From NCBI GenBank assembly GCA_034670405.1, contig JAXDDX010000004.1, positions 9,565,001 through 9,629,000 of the forward strand: a stretch of DNA of 64,000 nucleotides. The letters are read 5' to 3'. The stretch comes from Hoplostethus atlanticus (Eukaryota > Chordata > Actinopteri > Trachichthyiformes > Trachichthyidae). Positions within the stretch are counted from its first letter, which is position 1. The number at the start of each line of letters is the position of its first letter. The notes under the pieces are model-generated. The model ran no database searches, was not told the DNA's origin, and saw nothing but the letters and a program-made list of their open reading frames with translations. A program made the position numbers and the translations under genes. This document shows, piece after piece, positions 38,640 through 52,681 of the stretch.

Positions 38640-39680
38640 CAGCTTTCAGTTTCAGTGTTTAATAAGACAGTTTTGTTTTTTCTCCAGGTTCGCTGTAACC
38701 CGGTAGGCATCTACGGCTCTCGCAAAGCCGGGATCTGGAGCGAGTGGAGCCATCCCAACGCTGCATCCACACCCCTCAGCGGTGAGTGCGTGCACACACA
38801 CACACACACACACACACACACCAGGCCAAGACAGGCTCTCTCTCTGTCCCCAACCAGTCCATCTTCCCCCCCTCGATTGTTATTTTTTGTTGATGCAATG
38901 TTTTGTATGGGTTTGCAGTTTCTTCTACTGCTGGCTGCGTGGCGCAAACATTTTCTCCTGCTTCAGGCTAGGTACTCGGATCAAAAACCAAAAACATTTT
39001 TCTCGCCCAGAATGTTCTGGAAAGAATCATAGGCTCCCACGAATCACCTATGGAGGCCCACAGTAGTTGTGTTCATGCGTGAAACTTTGACAGCCCCTTA
39101 TTGTCTGAACTCCCCTGGGTGTTTTTGCCCTGAGTCCCCATTTCTGACCCTGACCCAAACAAACCATTTCTCTCTTTTCTGTCTTGCTCTCTCTCCTCTA
39201 ATTCTGCTCAATCTCTCTGTCTCTCTTTCTCTCTCACCTCTCTTTTTCTTTCATCTCTGTCCTCTAACTCTGCTCTCTGTTTGTTTCTTTAAAGGACACC
39301 AAAAGTCTCACATATCTAACTCTCTCTCTCTCTCCCTCCCTCCCATCCTCTCCCTCCATGTAGAGCGGTTGATGTCGGGCTCCTGTGACTCCAAGTCCAG
39401 CGGCGACTCCAACTCCACCCTGCGGCGGGAGCTGAAGCAGTTCTTCGGCTGGGTACGGAAACACGCCTACGGCTGCAGCGGCATGTCCATGAAGCTGTAC
39501 GACCAGTGGAGAGTGTTGATGCAGAAATCCCACAAAGCTCGCAACCAGGTAGGTAAGCATCACCAACGGAGGGATGAGACACACACACCCATGCACACAG
39601 ACTCAAAATCAGTCCGTTTCCAAATGCTCATATCAGTGATTTGTCTTTTCATTCAGGTACTCCAAGGGGATAAATCATAG
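28707..39680 (+). CDS. crlf1: Cytokine receptor-like factor 1
   Basis: Secreted class I cytokine-receptor-like protein. In mammals it pairs with CLCF1 and the complex signals through CNTFR/gp130/LIFR. Nine exons join in phase to 395 aa: 28707-28779, 31798-32076, 33333-33462, 34192-34361, 37127-37284, 38512-38586, 38688-38781, 39364-39548, 39657-39680. Exon 1 encodes a signal peptide ([21 protein letters not shown]). Exon 2 encodes the Ig-like domain ([22 protein letters not shown]). Exons 3-4 encode the first fibronectin-type domain with paired Cys (LTCWS, LTCRW, CEDYS, YSCYI). Exons 5-7 encode the second, with intact WSEWS at residues 312-316. Exon 8 has the conserved [10 protein letters not shown] and [17 protein letters not shown] tail. 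The start is the ATG just before the hydrophobic stretch; an upstream in-frame ATG at 28623 would bury the signal peptide. There is no transmembrane segment. Which fish copy (a or b) this is cannot be settled here. Confidence 0.95.
29010..29240. repeat. Dispersed TCCCTATAGGA repeat, copy 3 (crlf1 intron 1)
   Basis: It contains ATACCATAAGGCCAGTATAA, CTAAGTCCCTATAGGAATTT and TTATAGTGATTTTTTCATTAG in the same order as the other copies. Confidence 0.5.
32593..32860. repeat. CA microsatellites in crlf1 intron 2
   Basis: CA runs at about 32597-32632 and 32808-32857; a further one lies near 32972-33016. Confidence 0.9.
33480..34060. other. Unassigned sequence in crlf1 intron 3
   Basis: A 156-codon minus-strand open frame (33567-34037) runs here with no recognisable domain, and a second frame overlaps it. 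The composition and its position inside an intron suggest an uncharacterised interspersed repeat rather than a gene. Confidence 0.35.
34760..34955. repeat. CA microsatellites in crlf1 intron 4
   Basis: CA arrays at about 34763-34798 and 34911-34953. Confidence 0.9.
36431..36660 (-). mobile_element. tRNA-derived SINE nested in the inverted-repeat element
   Basis: Read on the minus strand it begins GGCGGCTGTGGCTGAGGAGG (A-box-like) and has a B-box-like GGTTTGATCC. The body includes the reverse complement of CAGTGTCTTGCCCAAGGACA, and the tail is the reverse complement of ACTGCATTTATATAGCGC. This is a very common teleost repeat. Confidence 0.7.
36679..36739 (-). pseudogene. tRNA-Asp relic with shortened anticodon arm
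   Basis: The minus strand reads TCCTCGTTAGTATAGTGGTT, matching the D-arm half of vertebrate tRNA-Asp. It ends with the T-arm GACCGGGGTTCAATTCCCCG and an acceptor-stem remnant. The anticodon arm is cut to about 11 bases fewer than normal (61 nt against about 72), leaving no GTC anticodon. It cannot be a working tRNA, but both internal pol III boxes are intact. Confidence 0.75.
37345..37418. repeat. CA microsatellite in crlf1 intron 5
   Basis: A long CA run starting about 60 bases after the exon 5 donor. Confidence 0.9.
38590..38637. repeat. GT microsatellite in crlf1 intron 6
   Basis: The whole intron is about 100 bases, and a GT array fills nearly half of it right after the donor. Confidence 0.9.
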
Positions 39681-42592
39681 CACACACTACCATTAACAAG
39701 CAGCAACAAAGTCAAGACAACAAATGAGTGAGTGTGATTTGTGTGTTTGTCTGTGTGTGTGAGACGGAGAGAGAGAGAAAGAGAGAGAGAGAGAACTTGT
39801 ATGTATGTGTATGTGGGAATTGTAAAGACAATGTGCTCTGGAGGTTTTCATGGACATGAGAGGACACCCAAAGACAAACTGTGGGATTTTGGGTCTTCCT
39901 ATATGCACCGTTCTCGGTCGGTCTGAACACTATTTTGCCTGACATAGTGCACCTGTCAAATATGGAGGTAGTCGTGGACATCCTAATATCATGGGAAAAG
40001 AAAGAGAACATGTGGACTACTCTACTTTAGGACATTGTGATTTTGTGTCCGTATTGGAATAACCGATACCACCGACTGCGTTATTATCTAGGCGTGCCTG
40101 TTGTCGGCATGAGAACGTGACCTGGACATGTATGAAGATGTTGGATGCGGCACAAAGTCGATCAAAGTGTTTCTGAAGCATCTAGAAGTATTCTGCGTTT
40201 AAGGACCAAGACATTTTTGGATCTCATCTGACCACCCTGAGGAGCTCACTGTGGCTCACAGAATGGATCCAAGGCGCCATCTAGTGGTCGTTGAGTTCAT
40301 GCATTTGGAGAACGGCCATGACGGTCCGTGAGTTCTCCAATCAAAGCCTTAAATTCCACTGTAGTCCGGATACAAAAAACATCGTTACAGTATTTCTAAT
40401 CCAAGTATGGTTATGTAAGGGGAACACACATTTCCCCCAGGATTCATCTGCTTTTGAGTGACAGTATGTGACTGATGAAATGATGGTGTTTGTGTATGGA
40501 GACGTTTCACTGCCTTTATTTTTGTACTGAATTGTACCAGCATATTTAAAACTGTATAAAGTTATGTTTTATTTCTTAAGTTATGTTTAGTTAGTAAAAA
40601 AAAAAAAATGTTAATGACTGAAGTTGTTATCGATCTCTAATGTTGTTCTATAAAACAGATGTCAGAAACACGGGGTCTGGAGTTATATACACACTAGTAC
40701 ATACATGCACCTCTACACTTCCTATGGAGGATATTCTTCTCATATCTGTCTAGTCTGACTACTGCATGGAGTATAACTTACTGACAGAAGAGAGACATGA
40801 TGACACTATTTGCTATGGGATTGTCAGAGTGTGTCCAAAATCAACAAGTGTGATGATGGGGAGCTAAAACAACATTTCCCTTCAATTCTACCGCCAAATA
40901 AGGGGACTCTGTGTTATATATTGCATTAACAAGAGGGATGCCATCCATTTATATCCCTCTTCAAATGCTCCCCTGCTTCTACATGTGCTTAGTGATGACA
41001 AATGCACCAATTGAGACCAATTTTCATGCCGAGACCGCGATCTGGCATCAGTCTCTGGAACGCCTGGCTGTGTTAGACGTGTAGCATCCTGTTTTAACAT
41101 CCCACGTTCACAGGGCTAGATAAAACAAGGGGCAGATACCACAAACCTTTTACCCACATCACAACGTTGGTGTCAATTTCCCACGTAAATATTTCATTCT
41201 TTCGTCAGCAGGAAGAGTCTGTGACTGTATTCGATTACTCTCCTGTCAAGTCATGTGCAACATTAAATACAAGGCTCAGCAATGAAAGCCAAATGTCAAC
41301 AATATAATGTAGGTGAAAGGGTGCATACTTTCTGAAGATGTTGTCCATAAAGAGGCCAGAACATATACATTTGGAACAACCATTCATATCAATATCCAGT
41401 TTGTTTCCTGATTTGTTACTCCTTGGCAGCTCCCTTAGCCGGGCTGCCTCCACTGGAGAGCACACACTTTGTTTGGCAGCCTCGACATCAGTTGGCAAAG
41501 CGAGCACCAACAGTTCAGGACTAAACTGACAGTTGACTGACATGCCAACATTGTCACATTGTCAGCATAATCTTTTGTCTAATGAATGCATTCCCCATAT
41601 CACGCCAGTCCCACAACATCGAGTTACATCCTACAGCCTCACCCTGACTGCTGCATCACCTCACTGGGTATCAGGGTGACCAGAGCCAGTGGGCGTGGTC
41701 TGTTCGTCTCCTGTTGATGACACGGCAGAGTCCTGTTACTAAGCCTGGGACCGTCCACAGTCACCGGTGCTTAATATTTAACCAGTGTTGTTGTTGTTTT
41801 TTTTGCGGTCATGGCTCTGCTCTCAAGGCTTTAGTTACCTCTGTCTGTAGAGATAGACTCAGTAGAATGGGTGTGTAAGAGAGAATCTCTGGACACCAAA
41901 CCTTAGCCAAAAAGTTAATCCTCTTGTTCAAGGAGATATTTAGGCGTATGAAGTCTCAGGGCACCGATGCTGTTAGTCACACCGTACATAATGTAGTTGA
42001 GTAGCTCACTGTGTACACCATACATTCAGCAGTTCAGCGGTAGTAACCCAAAGCCGTGGAACAGGATGCCAAATGAGCTACATTGCACCTTACTGACAAG
42101 ATTAACGTTGCAGGGAGAATTTGAGAACACGATCTAGTGTGCTTTACTGCTGAAGTCCCTGTTAGTTCAACAAAGCACTTTCCCTCTTGATCCACGTGCT
42201 CAAACCATGATTACGTTTTACAGTCAATGCCAATGCCAATTTTTGTTTTGTATCAGCGTAAGATCTCTCAGTGAAACCGCCGGCTCTCCTCTTTGGATCC
42301 TTTGTAAGCAACCCAGAGCCCAGTTGTTTGCTACAATCTGAAGCCGTGCCTCGGGAGCAACGGTGTCAAACCTTTTGTCCTTTAGAGGAGGAGGTGGTGA
42401 GGAGCAGATTTGGGCTTTCGCAGGGCCTTGGTCAGGATAAAGTTTCTTCACCTTGTGGTCATGTATAATTCAGTCCAGGAGGCTTTGGTTTACCTGGAGA
42501 GAGCCGCACACCAGAGGGATGTGCCTGAACCGACAGAGCTGAGGAGGAAGAGAACAGGAAGGAAAAGACGGAAGAAAGAAGGTTGGCAGGTT
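39681..42592. other. crlf1 3' flank and odf3l2 upstream region
   Basis: The crlf1 3' UTR starts here; I do not see a decisive AATAAA. The block GGCGCCATCTAGTGGTCG near 40272 is a common fish repeat word. A 102-codon minus frame at 41235-41543 has no recognisable domain. The upstream frame that runs into odf3l2 exon 1 (from 42410) is probably 5' UTR. Confidence 0.45.
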
Positions 42593-44301
42593 ATGGAAGA
42601 GGTGGTCAGGAAACGTCCGATAATCGCTGGAAGAGAGAGAGGTTGGTTTAAGGAATCTGTGTGTGTGTGTGTGTGTGTGTGTCCATGTACATGGGACTGT
42701 ATTATGCCTGAATTAGATTTGCTTTAAAATCTCTAACAGCCAAATCCAGTCGTGGCTCAGTACTTGGAAAATTTGTTTAGAATCCAATGTCATGCAAGCG
42801 GAAGAGGAACGTTAAACTGTAGAAAACAAGTTAGGGAGCTGATCCATGTGGAAGTCATCAGAGGATGATGTGCTGCTTGGAGTTGAATCTGTTGCGTCAC
42901 CTTCATCTTCATCACCATCCTCCTCCTCTCATTGCTAGGGCCGGGCCCTGGCCGCTATGCGCTGCCCCCTACAGTTGGCTACATCAACCATGACGTCACC
43001 AAGCCCAGTAGCCCAGCCTACACCTTCCACAGCCGCATGAGCAGTGTCAGTGAGTTATCACCAACATGTGTCTACACCCACAGGGATTCAACCAAATCAT
43101 TCGTTAACCTGTTATATTCTTGTATGTGTATCCTATTCTTTGTTGCTGCAATTGGCCCAGTTTCTCCACAAGGGGCACTCAAGTTTCATCTTATCGTTTT
43201 AACTTATGGTTGCAGTTAAAATCTCCAAAATGTCATTTTTTCCCCCTGTATTTCCAAAATATCAACTTTTCAGGAGTTAAGAAAACCAGCCTTGTTTGCA
43301 ACTTGACCACCATGCATCTTTGAGTTTATCCAGTGGGTTATGAAAGGGTTTCATTTGACCCAGGGTGCTAGAATTTCCTCAATTCACAGAGGAGCAGGGG
43401 ATCCTTCAACTGGAGTTAAAACATGAAAATCACCACATTATCACCAAAATACTGTTATTGGTTGTGAGATCAAAGGGCGTCTTGGACTGAGTTTCTGTGT
43501 TTCCGCTGCGTTCTGTTTTCTGTAGTGGTCTCTGTGGACTCGAGCCCCGGACCTCGGTACCACATCGACGCAAAGATGACCCGGTTTGGCCGGGGGGGAA
43601 CCCCATCCTACTCCATGCTGGGCAGGGGGAGGCGTATTGGTGAGACTGATCACACTCTAGAATAGAGTAGAATAGAAAACACCCTTATTTCCCAATCAAT
43701 GTCTGTGTATTCCCCTCCTGTAGGGGAGCTGTTCCAGACACCAGGGCCTGGAGCCTACAGCCCAGAGAAGGCTCCACCTCTCAACGCTCACCGCAGACAG
43801 CCCTCCTTCACCTTCGGCAACCGCACCAGATACCGCTCTGTGGATGCTGTGCCAGCTCCCAACAGGTGAAGGCAGAGAGAGAATAATTCCTTTCTAAACT
43901 TATATCGCTCATTTCATTACAAGGTGACCCTAGATACCATCATTTACCTCACCAGGTACACTCTCCCCAATCTGCTGGGCTCCCAGGTTCCCCACAAGCC
44001 CTCCAGTGCCAGCTACAGCTTCTTGGGCCGGAGGAAGGTCGGGGCGCCCGCTGAAGACCTGTCCATGACCCCCGGACCGGGACGATACGACAGAACCGAC
44101 CCGAACCTCTACCTCCATCGCCAGCCCTCCTTCTCCATGCAGAGCCGGACTAAGAGGCCCAGCGACTCCTCCCTGATTCCTGGCCCAGGCACTCACAGCC
44201 CAGAGAAGTACCAGATGCACCTCCGCAGGCCCCCGTCCTTCACCCTGGGTGTCAGGCACTCTGACTTTGTCACCCCACTGGTGGTGGATGTGACTGACTG
44301 A
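42593..44301 (+). CDS. odf3l2: Outer dense fibre protein 3-like 2 (CIMAP1D)
   Basis: A PGP-repeat (STPR/SHIPPO) protein of the sperm tail and ciliary axoneme family. Five exons join in phase to 253 aa: 42593-42641, 42939-43049, 43526-43639, 43724-43865, 43956-44301. Repeats seen in order: [71 protein letters not shown], then the typical C-terminal [16 protein letters not shown]. The VGYINHD, MTRFGR and [12 protein letters not shown] blocks fit ODF3L2 better than ODF3 or ODF3B. The start is ATG 42593, giving [17 protein letters not shown], which reads smoothly into exon 2; in-frame upstream ATGs (for example 42467) add basic low-complexity sequence and are less likely. The exon 1 donor is GTTGGT, weak but the only one preserving the motif. 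Confidence 0.88.
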
Positions 44302-44431
44302 CTGGATCAGTATCAAAAGTCTCGTTTTGCTAGCGACATTTTTATTTGATTTTTCACATGATTGAGGATTGTAGGGGTGTTAAGGGTGTTACAATTTTTA
44401 AAATTAGTTTGAACTGTGATGGACTTGTTCA

Positions 44432-44550
44432 GAGGGTTTCCCTGACTACCGCCCAATGCATGCTGGGATAGGCACCAGCCCCTCTGTGACCCTCAATAGG
44501 AATAAGCAGGTATGGGAAAAATAATGAATGAATGAATATCGGTTGGAAGA
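44432..44550 (+). mobile_element. Retroelement tail in the odf3l2 3' UTR
   Basis: The blocks CGCCCAATGCATGCTGGGAT, AGGCACCAGCC and GACCCTCAATAGGAATAAGC, followed by tandem GAAT units, match a widespread fish LINE/SINE 3' tail. Confidence 0.6.
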
Positions 44551-44710
44551 TGCCATTACAATAGCCAGTAATTTTTAACATGAACAGTTTTTATTTTATT
44601 TTCAACCTATTTATCGAGACATTTAATTACATTTTTACGAATTATTGCAATATCGGCCAGTTATAAATTATATTAACAGTTGCTACAAGGATCAACAGTT
44701 CAACCAAAAC

Positions 44711-44716
44711 AATAAA
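44711..44716 (+). other. odf3l2: Candidate odf3l2 polyadenylation signal
   Basis: AATAAA about 410 bases after the odf3l2 stop. Confidence 0.4.
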
Positions 44717-44772
44717 AAATGGAGATGATTGTATATTGTACTGATATCCTTATGAATGGTTCCCTTCCATTT

Positions 44773-44778
44773 TTTATT
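44773..44778 (-). other. ebi3: Candidate ebi3 polyadenylation signal
   Basis: AATAAA on the minus strand, about 155 bases after the ebi3 stop. It would make the two convergent genes end almost back to back. Confidence 0.45.
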
Positions 44779-44931
44779 TGTGCATTTATAAATTAAACAA
44801 AACATGAGTAACTAGTACTTGCATTGCTTGTGCAGCTAAAATAATGAAAACACAGAAAACAGTGAGATGCTGCCTGTAGATGACAGTTCTTCTTCACTGC
44901 TAGTTTAAAACAGCGGTGTGAGATGGAGTCT

Positions 44932-45819
44932 CTAGAGTTTCGGCATGGTGGTTTTCACAGGTGAGCTCCAGTTGCTGCACTCTCCCAGCCCCAGCAGCTC
45001 CATAGCACACACCTGGACCAGGTAGGTCCTCCCTGGGGCCAGCCCCTTCAGGTCTACCCTGGTGCTCTCAAATGGACCCAGCTAGAGGAAGAAACGTGAA
45101 ATGAGATTTTAAAAAAGGTACAACAATAATCACAGAGGGCTGACTTTTTCTCCAAAAGTTACAAGTAAAACATCCTAAGGTTGTGTGCAATGCTTCAGAT
45201 GGAAGTAACATTTGGTAGATACAAGGATGAAGCCCAAAGTGGGTTTGAGCCTTTTACCTTGCCTCTTACAAACCGGCATCCTACTTTTTGTGAATAAATT
45301 CTTTAAAACATCATTATTACTTTAAAAGGATGTGAAGGGAAAGTAGGTACTTTATGAAACCTTAAAAAGGGAACCCTTATTGGTTTTGGGTTCCATTTCC
45401 TTTATTTTGACCACATCCTTACGCAGGTTTCTGTGCAGGTTTCTGTGTACAAGATGAAGTTTTATGATCCTGTTAACTAAACTGTTATTTTATCTCCTAG
45501 TATTTTTTAAAGACGTTGAAGTTCACACAGTTTGTTCTTACATGTACAGGGTTGCCCCTGTTTTCCCATTGGTACTGGATCTGGTATTTTAGGGGGAAGA
45601 TATCTAGGTTAGGCCAAGTAGGGGGAGGGGACCATTCCACCGACAACTTCCTGGAACCGTTAGGGGAAAGCCGAACATCTATGGGAGGATCTGGTTTCAC
45701 TGCAGAGAGAGAGAGAGAGAAAGAAAGACATAAGGAGTTTTTTCTGACACTAATTTGGAAAGTCAACATTTTCTAATATTTCCCAATCCTATCTCTCTCT
45801 CTATCTCTCTATCTATCTC

Positions 45820-45855
<36 letters not shown>

Positions 45856-47021
45856 GTTATGGTGTAGTACTCACCAATATCCTCCAACATAAAACTTGCT
45901 AAATGGGAGCTGCTTCCCGCGGGGTTGACTGCTGTGACGTTGATGATGTAGTCAGTAAAAAGCTTCAGGTCCTCCAGGTGGCAGTGCCAGAGCTAAAATA
46001 CATAAAGGTTGCTATATGTACTAAATAATGCAGTAATTGTACGTATAATGTGAAAACATGATATTATCAGTGTATTGTAGATAATGTGAGTCCCAGAGCC
46101 ATGAAACATTTTTACTTTTAGACAGCAATGTCAACTGTCAATTGCGACTATAATGGGTAAATTGGAGATACAGGCTTTCAGCAGAACATTACTGTAAATA
46201 TAAATAGTGCTTTTAACACCATACCTGCCCAGAGGAGGATGAGGGTGCTGAGCTCAGGGCAGACGATCCAGGGGGGATGAGATGGCATTTCTTGGTGGCC
46301 GGCCATCTATTTCTCTCACTGACATACATACACACACATGTTGACAAAATGAGTCTTTTTCTTTTACTTCAAAGTGGTTTGTACTCCAGGTTAATATGGA
46401 AGACAAATCATTTCTTTGTGCCTAAGAATTACCTGTAGGTGGCGATGTAATGTGTTGGTGGGGACTGTGACGGCTCAGTCCAGGAGCAGAGAGTTTGGTT
46501 GGGATAGCCGGCACACCAGCACTTCACCATAGGTGGAGAGGGAGGACCTGATGGAATAAACTACACTCAGTCACATACTGCCTGCTGCTCTTATTATCAG
46601 TATGGTTGACACAGAGCATACAACACAGAAAATAATGTTGTTACATCCATACTACATCAAAAAAGAGGCCTCATACTGAAAATATGAAAAATATAAAATG
46701 TTGGGAAAATGTGACTGTCCACTCAGGGTAGGTGGAAAACATCTTGACAGAGCTTCGAATTTCACTTTGAGAAATCTGTGTCCACCACTGGGTTATTGCA
46801 ATTTTTGAGAATTTCCAATTTGTAAAATGAAGAAAATGAAGAGTTAAATGCTTTGTTCATGAGAGAACACGCTCCAAAAAAAGAAAAACTAATTTTCAGT
46901 TGGATTCATACTCACTCCCTGATGCTGCAGTCGCCTTCAGTAGGTCCAGTGCACTGCTTCCAAGGACAAAACTGAGGAGAGTCGCAATGACGCACAGGCC
47001 GGCCGAGGCCCTGGCAGCCAT
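44932..47021 (-). CDS. ebi3: EBI3, IL-27/IL-35 beta subunit
   Basis: Secreted soluble-receptor-like cytokine subunit that pairs with p28 or p35 in mammals. Six exons join in phase to 246 aa: 46916-47021, 46433-46547, 46225-46318, 45875-45992, 45542-45699, 44932-45081. The signal peptide is MAARASAGLCVIATLLSFVL. The first fibronectin-type domain shows VKCWCAGYPNQTLCSWTEP and THYIATY. The inter-domain stretch IINVTAVNPAGSSSH then VKPDPPIDVRLSPNGSRKL, with LKYQIQY, is diagnostic of EBI3. The end reads YLVQVCAMELLGLGECSNWS, a degenerate WSXWS (residues 232-236, first Trp replaced by Cys). There is no membrane segment. The start is the only ATG preceding the signal peptide. Confidence 0.93.
45789..45855. 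repeat. TCTA tetranucleotide array in ebi3 intron 4
   Basis: CT then CTAT units, ending about 20 bases from the exon 4 donor. Confidence 0.9.
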
Positions 47022-47086
47022 CGCTTCAGTGTGTCAAAGGCTGCAATCAGGCTGTTTGCGTAATGATTGCGTAATTGCAGCTTGTG

Positions 47087-47100
47087 TATATATATATATA
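47087..47100 (-). promoter_or_regulatory. ebi3: TATA-like element of ebi3
   Basis: An alternating TA run lies 66-79 bases upstream of the ebi3 ATG, a plausible TATA position for a short 5' UTR. It could equally be a plain AT microsatellite. Confidence 0.35.
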
Positions 47101-47322
47101 CCTTTATCTACAGTCGACCTTCACTTCTGTAAGTCAGTCAGAGCAATAAAGTTGTTTTCTATTCTCTTCTATTCTGTGTTCTGTTCCGTTAGGTTCTGTT
47201 TTGTTCTAGGTTCTCTTCTTTTCTACGAGTCAAAGTGCAGAGATAATGATCTGCAACTGCTCAGACTGAGATCTCTGCATGTCTGAGCAGTGGTTGATCG
47301 GCACTTTAATAGCAGCCATCGT

Positions 47323-47338
47323 CAAAGTGAAAGAGGAA
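47323..47338. promoter_or_regulatory. ebi3: IRF/ETS-like site upstream of ebi3
   Basis: The plus strand reads CAAAGTGAAAGAGGAA, combining an IRF-type AANNGAAA and an ETS core GGAA, about 300 bases upstream of the start codon. Mammalian EBI3 is known to be induced through such factors. Function here is inferred. Confidence 0.3.
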
Positions 47339-47617
47339 CATGCTGTACGAGCACTACCACAGGATATTCCATTCAAAAACAACCATTTCCATTACCTCAC
47401 TGCCTTGGTGACATAAAGAAAGTAGAATTCCCATGACTCAAACACGAACATGTCTGGTAATGTTGTAATATTGTATTTACATGATGAAACATTACACATG
47501 ATGGAGCAGATGGTTTCAGTATACGAATGAAAGATGCACTTCATTGACAGTCAGCAGTTAGAAGGTTATGACAACAGGACAAGTACCTGATTAACCTAAA
47601 ATCAGCTTTACATTGTA

Positions 47618-48021
47618 CACCCCCCGGACACTTTATTAGGTACTAACGCAAATAGCCAGCTCCTCCACACAGCGAATCACGTGGCTGCAACTCAATATAC
47701 AACGACTTTGACCGTCATATGATTTTCACCACTACAATCTCTAGAGTTTACAGATAATGGTGCGATAAACAAAAAACACCCAACAACATCCTGTTCTGTG
47801 GCCAAAAACACCTTGTTGATGAGAGAGGTCAGAGGGGAATGGGCAGACTTGTTCAAGTAACAGAAAGGCCACAAATGCTCAAACAACAGCTCTATACAAC
47901 AGCGATGTGCAGAAGGGCACCTTGTTGAATCCATGCTGTGAAGAATTCAGGCTGTGCTGGAGGCAAAAGGGAGTCCTACCCGGTACTAGATAGGTGTTCC
48001 TAATAAAGTGGCCGGTGAGCG
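47618..48021 (+). mobile_element. Internally deleted Tc1-like transposon relic
   Basis: The ends are inverted copies of CCGGnCACTTTATTAGG: left near 47624, and right as CCTAATAAAGTGGCCGG near 47999. They are flanked by TA at 47616-47617 and 48022-48023, the Tc1/mariner target site. Inside are plus-strand transposase remnants (for example TCTAGAGTTTACAGATAATG and GATGAGAGAGGTCAGAGGGG) with most of the gene missing. Non-functional. Confidence 0.75.
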
Positions 48022-48248
48022 TACGTCTCACTGTGTGACTGCCCTCTAGTACACATAATAAGGAATAGCAGCTACTGGATCACATACATCCAAAACAGTA
48101 TAAATTGATTCTCAGTTTCCTCTTGAATATTTTTGTAACCTTTTTCAACACAGATCTTTTTTAACAATCAAGTTGTATGCAGTCCTTTCCTGTTGAGGCA
48201 GCCATGAGAATGAGGACATCCGCGTCTGGGTAAATTCACCCAAAGATG

Positions 48249-52100
<3,852 letters not shown>

Positions 52101-52144
52101 CTTGCCCAGCTACACAGCCAGCCACAGGGGCTGACACTCACACA

Positions 52145-52147
<3 letters not shown>

Positions 52148-52189
<42 letters not shown>
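52148..52189. repeat. CA microsatellite
   Basis: A pure CA run about 50 bases upstream of the rabgap1l-like ATG. Confidence 0.9.
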
Positions 52190-52572
52190 GACGTGGTCCC
52201 AGTCAGGTAAGTTTCCAAAGGTGAATTCCAGTCAGTTATTGAGATCCCCCTTGGCTGTGCACCTGTAACAGGACTGTTGCCCAAGAAACCTGAGGTGTCC
52301 ACTTGCTTGACTACCATCAGGTATGAGCAGTAGCTTAGCTCCAGGAAGTGTGGAAAAAGATGTGTTTTTACTCACATATGCAGTGAGGAAAACCAGGAAA
52401 TCCAGCATGTGAGTATATCAGGATATGGCAGGAATACGTGGGGGTAAAGTCCAGCGGTCCAGACACAAGGAAACACTGAAGACACAGTTACGGTCCAAAG
52501 GTAGACGGGTGAATAACACACAAAGGTACTCCAGCAGATAAAGCCCGTAGACTGAAGGGTAGATCCCCTTAC

Positions 52573-52681
52573 CTTCACTAGCACGTTAGTATTAGGCAGA
52601 GCCACGCTCACAGTGTCAGGTAAAGAGTGTTGCAGGTGTTTATAACCTGTATGGGTGGTAACAGGTTCAACAGGGTTTATA
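52573..52681 (-). promoter_or_regulatory. rabgap1l: Candidate TATA promoter and first exon of the rabgap1l-like gene
   Basis: The minus strand has CATATAAACC (TATA at 52676-52681). About 100 bases downstream is a good donor, GTGAAG followed by GTAAGGGG (exon end 52573). This fits an independent promoter and a short non-coding exon placed before the ATG exon. There is no direct proof of transcription. Confidence 0.35.

Noticed and set aside
41235-41543. 102-codon minus frame between crlf1 and odf3l2
   Set aside because: No domain, no neighbouring exon and no promoter or poly(A) context.
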